DNA of 64,000 bases from Roseococcus sp. SYP-B2431. Lineage in GTDB: Bacteria; Pseudomonadota; Alphaproteobacteria; Acetobacterales; Acetobacteraceae. Location of the stretch: contig NZ_SJXD01000022.1 in assembly GCF_004336745.1 (NCBI RefSeq), positions 62,001-126,000 of the forward strand. Direction: 5' to 3'. The notes beneath the pieces are model-generated. The model was not told the origin of the DNA. It did not search any database and saw nothing but the letters and a program-made list of their open reading frames with translations. A program made the translations under genes and the position numbers. Positions 61,283 to 64,000 of this stretch are shown here, one piece after another. Within the stretch, counting starts at the first letter, position 1, and each line of letters starts with the position of its first letter.

Positions 61283-61732
61283 ATGTCGAGCGGCGGAAGC
61301 ACCGAACGGGCAGAGAAGGAACATCGTCCGAGCCCGATCGACGTGCATGTCGGGTCGCGCGTCCGCCTTCGCCGCACGCTTCTGGGCATGAGCCAGGAGC
61401 GCCTGGGCGAGGCGCTCGGCCTCACCTTCCAGCAGGTGCAGAAATACGAGCGCGGTGTGAACCGGATCGGCGCCTCGCGCCTCTTCGACCTCTCGCGCGT
61501 TCTCGACGTGCCGATCAGCTTCTTCTTCGACGACATGCCGGGCACCGTCGGCGGGAGCCAGAGCTTCGCCCGCCGCGTTTCCGGCTTCGCCGAGGCGCAG
61601 GATGGCTTCGAGGACGACACGCTGCATCGCCGCGAGACGCTGGAGCTGGTGCGGGCCTATTACCGCATCTCCGATCCCGCCGTGCGCAAGCGGGTCTTCG
61701 ACCTCATCAAGGCGATGACGCCGGCTGAATAA
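61283..61732 (+). CDS. XRE-family transcriptional regulator (PraR/PhrR-like)
   Basis: A 149-residue protein with an N-terminal helix-turn-helix (HVGSRVRLRRTLLGMSQERL, then FQQVQKYERG). A conserved C-terminal part follows (FFFDDMP; ETLELVRAYYRI; FDLIKAM). This arrangement matches alphaproteobacterial PraR/PhrR-type regulators of stress and symbiosis genes. ATG 61283 has GAGAGAAG upstream; ATG 61262 is an alternative that adds seven residues. It has its own promoter region, tandem dyads and terminator. Confidence 0.85.
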   Translation: MSSGGSTERAEKEHRPSPIDVHVGSRVRLRRTLLGMSQERLGEALGLTFQQVQKYERGVNRIGASRLFDLSRVLDVPISFFFDDMPGTVGGSQSFARRVSGFAEAQDGFEDDTLHRRETLELVRAYYRISDPAVRKRVFDLIKAMTPAE

Positions 61733-61762
61733 ACCCGCTTCGCGGATTATTCAGGGTCTTTC
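61725..61762 (+). terminator. Intrinsic terminator overlapping the XRE stop codon
   Basis: CTGAATAA (61725-61732, includes the TAA stop) pairs with TTATTCAG (61747-61754). An inner CCGC/GCGG stem sits around TTC. GGTCTTTCAT follows, a weak T-rich tail. Confidence 0.65.
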
Positions 61763-61834
61763 ATGCCCTCATATGCCGGGCGCGCGCTCAGGGCGCCTGG
61801 CTTGCCCTCGGTGCGCCCGGCCGGCAGTCGGATT
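61761..61834 (+). repeat. Dispersed two-hairpin element, copy F (degenerate right end)
   Basis: It starts TCATGCCCTCATATGCCGGG right after the XRE terminator. The left hairpin is GGCGC (61779-61783) with GCGCC (61793-61797), then TGGCTTGCC. The right end is reduced to GGCCGGCAGTCGGATT, losing most of its stem. It lies between convergent genes. Confidence 0.65.
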
Positions 61835-61874
61835 CGTCGGACGCATTGATCCTTCTGCGACACCGGTTCGGGGC

Positions 61875-62555
61875 CTAGGCCCCCAGCCGGTACCCGCCTT
61901 CATCCGTCAGCAGCAGCTTCGCCGCCTGCGGCTCCGGCTCGATCTTCCGCCGCAGCCGGTAGATATGCGTCTCCAGCGTGTGCGTCGTGACCGCGCTGGA
62001 ATAGCCCCAGACCTCGCCCAGCAGCTCCGCCCGCGGCACCGCCCGCCCGCCCGCGCGATGCAGGTAGAGCAGGATCGCCGCCTCCTTCTCCGTCAGGCGG
62101 ATCCGCTTCCCGCCGGGGCCGAGCATCAGCTTTCCCGCCGGATGGAAGGCGTAGCCGCCGAGCGGGATCGCCGCGTCCGGCGAGGCCTCGAAGGCCGCCA
62201 GCAGGGCATGCAGCCGGGCCACCAGGTCGGGCAGCCGCACCGGCCGCGGCACGCGCTCGCTGATCCCGGGCGGCAGCACGTGCGGAGCCTCCTCCGTCGC
62301 GGCCTGGCCGAGCAGCAGCACGGGCCGGCCGCCGCCCGCCTCGCGCAGCAGCGGCCCCCAATGCGAGGGCCCCGGCATCACGGCGGCGTCGAGCAACGTG
62401 GCGTCGATGCGCCCGGCCGCCTCGGCCAGCCGCAGCTGCCCGGCCTCCGGCGCCGCGGCCTCCGCGGAGAAGTCGGTGCCCTGGGCAAGCTGAGGGGGCA
62501 GCAGCGCGGCGAGCGCGGCGTCCGTGGTCACGAGCAGGAGTTTTCGGCCAGGCAT
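61875..62555 (-). CDS. OmpR-type winged-helix regulator with degenerate receiver domain
   Basis: A 226-residue protein with an N-terminal receiver-like domain (1-115) and a C-terminal winged helix (IRLTEKEAAILLYLHRAGGR, ELLGEVWGYSSAVTTHTLET, HIYRLRRKIEP). The receiver keeps an Asp at the phosphorylation position (Asp56 in DATLLDAAVMPG), but the acidic pair reads Thr10-Thr11 and the conserved Lys is Arg104. It may act without classical phosphorelay. No histidine kinase is adjacent. It is convergent with the XRE gene. Confidence 0.8.
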   Translation of the reverse strand: MPGRKLLLVTTDAALAALLPPQLAQGTDFSAEAAAPEAGQLRLAEAAGRIDATLLDAAVMPGPSHWGPLLREAGGGRPVLLLGQAATEEAPHVLPPGISERVPRPVRLPDLVARLHALLAAFEASPDAAIPLGGYAFHPAGKLMLGPGGKRIRLTEKEAAILLYLHRAGGRAVPRAELLGEVWGYSSAVTTHTLETHIYRLRRKIEPEPQAAKLLLTDEGGYRLGA

Positions 62556-62735
62556 GCGGGCCCATCGGTTACCAGCGTGCCTCGGGCATAGCACCCGCTC
62601 TGCCGCCGGGGAAAGGTTCGCCGAAACCGGGCCCGCTTTGACAGGTTGAGAAACTTTGCTGACCACCCCCTGCGAGACTGCATCCGATCGCCACATTTGA
62701 TTCGTATGTGGAAAGCGCCTCAGGATCACGGCTTC

Positions 62736-63899
62736 ATGAAAAGAAACGCCATTCAACCCTCGGCAAACCAGGCCCCGAAGCCCGCCTCCGCCGAGACCCT
62801 GGCGCTGCGCGCGGTCCACCGCGCCGTCTCAGAGCTCCGTCGCGGCACGCCCGTCGTGCTGCGCGGCCTGGCCGGCCAGGCCCTCGCCGTCGCCGCCGCC
62901 GAGACGGTGAGCGCCCCCGGCCTCGCGGAGATCTCCTCGCTGTCGGGCACCCCGCCCGTCCTGCTGCTCGCCCCGGTCCGCGCCGCCGCGGTGCTCCAGC
63001 GCCCCGTGCCGCTGACGGCACCGGAGGAGGGGGTCGTGGCGCTGCGCCTACCCCCTGCCCTGACCGCGCCCGACCGCCTTCGCAGCTTCGCCGATCCGAC
63101 GGGCGAGCTGCTGCTCGGCCCCGAGGGACAGGCCATGGAGCTCGCGCCGCAGCCGCCGCTGGCCGTCGCAGCCCTCGCCCTGGGCAAGCTGGGCCGGCTG
63201 CTGCCGGCCCTCGTCGCCGCGCCTGTACCCGACCGCGAGGTGCCCGGCCTGCTGAGCGTCACCGCCGCCGAGATCCTCGCCTATCCGGCCACCGCGGCGA
63301 CCACGCTGCGCGCCGTCGGCGAGGCCCGCGTGCCGCTCGAGGACGCGCCCGAAACCCGCATCACCGCCTTTCGCGCGGCCGATGGCGGGATCGAGCATCT
63401 GGCGATGACCGTCGGCGACCCCGCCGCCGTCCTGGCCGCCGGCGGCGCGCCGCTGGTCCGCCTGCATTCCGAATGCTTCACCGGCGACCTGCTGGGCTCG
63501 TTGCGCTGCGACTGCGGCCCGCAGCTGCGCGGCGCGCTGCGCCGCATGGCGGAGGATGGCGCGGGCGTGCTGCTCTATCTGGCGCAGGAGGGGCGCGGCA
63601 TCGGCCTCGTGAACAAGTTGCGCGCCTATGCGCTGCAGGACCAGGGCCTCGACACCCTCGATGCCAACCGCGCCCTCGGCTACGGCGCCGACGAGCGCAA
63701 TTTCCTGGTGGCCGCGACGATGCTGCGGCTGCTCGAGATCCCGCGCGTGCGGCTGTTGACCAATAATCCCGACAAGATCTCCGCCCTGTCCGCCTGCGGC
63801 ATCGAGATCGTCAGCCGGGAGCAGCACGCCTTCGCCGGCAACGGCGTGAACGACCGCTATCTCGCAACCAAGGCCGAGCGCTTCGGGCATATGTTTTAG
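62736..63899 (+). CDS. ribA: GTP cyclohydrolase II with degenerate N-terminal domain
   Basis: The first committed step of riboflavin synthesis. The C-terminal GCHII domain (about 195-387) has zinc ligands Cys247, Cys258 and Cys260 (HSECFTGDLLGSLRCDCG) and YLAQEGRGIGLVNKLRAYA. The N-terminal 190 residues look like a degenerate DHBP-synthase-like region without RibB motifs, a layout known in alphaproteobacteria. ATG 62736 (MKRNAIQP) is preferred; ATG 62706 is possible. Confidence 0.92.
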   Translation: MKRNAIQPSANQAPKPASAETLALRAVHRAVSELRRGTPVVLRGLAGQALAVAAAETVSAPGLAEISSLSGTPPVLLLAPVRAAAVLQRPVPLTAPEEGVVALRLPPALTAPDRLRSFADPTGELLLGPEGQAMELAPQPPLAVAALALGKLGRLLPALVAAPVPDREVPGLLSVTAAEILAYPATAATTLRAVGEARVPLEDAPETRITAFRAADGGIEHLAMTVGDPAAVLAAGGAPLVRLHSECFTGDLLGSLRCDCGPQLRGALRRMAEDGAGVLLYLAQEGRGIGLVNKLRAYALQDQGLDTLDANRALGYGADERNFLVAATMLRLLEIPRVRLLTNNPDKISALSACGIEIVSREQHAFAGNGVNDRYLATKAERFGHMF

Positions 63900-63918
63900 C
63901 CCCCGGCCGGCTGGGGCT
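63898..63918. terminator. Hairpin between convergent ribA and the next gene
   Basis: AGCCCC (from within the ribA stop) pairs with GGGGCT at 63913-63918 around a nine-base loop, between convergent genes. Short stem and no T-run. Confidence 0.4.
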
Positions 63919-64000
63919 CAGTCGCCGTCCAGCGCCAGCGTCGCGAAGCTCGCCAGCCAGTGCTCGCCCATGTAGTCGCTCGCGATGGCCGGCAGGCCGG
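63918..64000 (-). CDS. C-terminal end of a probable DUF2891 protein (cut by window edge)
   Basis: Only the last 26 codons are inside the window, ending DYMGEHWLASFATLALDGD. The YxGEHWLASFAxLAL pattern is what I recall for the C-terminus of DUF2891 proteins, an uncharacterised, probably helical family. The call rests on this short segment alone. Confidence 0.45.
   Translation of the reverse strand, partial: GLPAIASDYMGEHWLASFATLALDGD

Noticed and set aside
62638-62666. Perfect TTGACA upstream of ribA
   Set aside because: No reasonable -10 hexamer lies at 16-18 bases (GACCAC), so I did not call a promoter.
1-64000. CRISPR arrays, prophage genes, transposases, toxin-antitoxin or defence islands
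   Set aside because: None seen on either strand. The gene content is housekeeping and transport throughout, and the only repeats are those listed.

Overview
The window looks like chromosomal sequence of a GC-rich alphaproteobacterium, most plausibly Acetobacteraceae or a related Rhodospirillales genus such as Roseomonas. This placement is inferred from very high GC with GC-rich third positions, frequent GTG and TTG starts, NTGA stop/start overlaps, tandem Bug-type solute receptors, a RibA with a long degenerate N-terminal half, a PraR/PhrR-type XRE regulator, and the gene order tsaE-amgK-murU-addB-addA-trxA. I see no rRNA, CRISPR array, prophage, insertion sequence or plasmid backbone. One tRNA is present, tRNA-Ala(CGC).

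Layout. 0-13 kb: a sulfur-amino-acid pair (thiol dioxygenase and multi-rhodanese protein), a class I methyltransferase, map, radC, an AraC regulator with a VOC protein, metF, mlaA-mlaC (phospholipid transport), an aminotransferase coupled to a degenerate gamma-glutamyltransferase lipoprotein, a DsbA-like oxidoreductase and a lipoprotein. 13-17 kb: ispH-thrB-rnhA, a one-cysteine racemase relative, a signal-less ModA-like binding protein and the tRNA. 17-28 kb: yggT, folD, an EamA exporter, coaBC-dut, a lipoprotein, a ThiF/MoeB protein with a DsrE protein, an SH3 protein with a poly-Ala tract, accD-folC and PBP1a. 28-41 kb: orphan azlD with a truncated GNAT remnant, a large MscS channel, a HIG1 protein, a TRAP transporter, a CBS-pair protein, an NdvA-like ABC exporter and three tandem Bug receptors. 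41-50 kb: trxA, addA, addB, murU, amgK and tsaE on the minus strand. 50-64 kb: a ferredoxin/flavodoxin-NADP reductase, a TTC38-like protein, an octopine-dehydrogenase-like protein, plsC, miaB-phoH-ybeY-corC-lnt, an XRE regulator, a degenerate response regulator, ribA and the end of a probable DUF2891 gene.

Most of this is housekeeping: folate and one-carbon metabolism (metF, folD, folC), CoA and riboflavin synthesis (coaBC, ribA), envelope building (mlaA/C, PBP1a, lnt, plsC, amgK/murU) and RNA/DNA maintenance (addAB, radC, rnhA, miaB, ybeY, phoH).

The most unusual non-gene structure is a family of seven dispersed intergenic elements of about 45-135 bp (at about 3.7, 12.3, 25.1, 26.1, 40.7, 48.4 and 61.8 kb). 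Each full copy has two hairpins. The left stem differs in sequence between copies but stays paired, and the right hairpin is conserved. The left edge always lies at a gene boundary. It follows a terminator at three genes, and it appears to supply the Shine-Dalgarno sequence of folC, accD and murU. Also notable are two tandem CCTGA/TCAGG dyads ahead of the XRE gene and a 42-bp near-perfect palindrome over the ribosome binding site of the third Bug gene.
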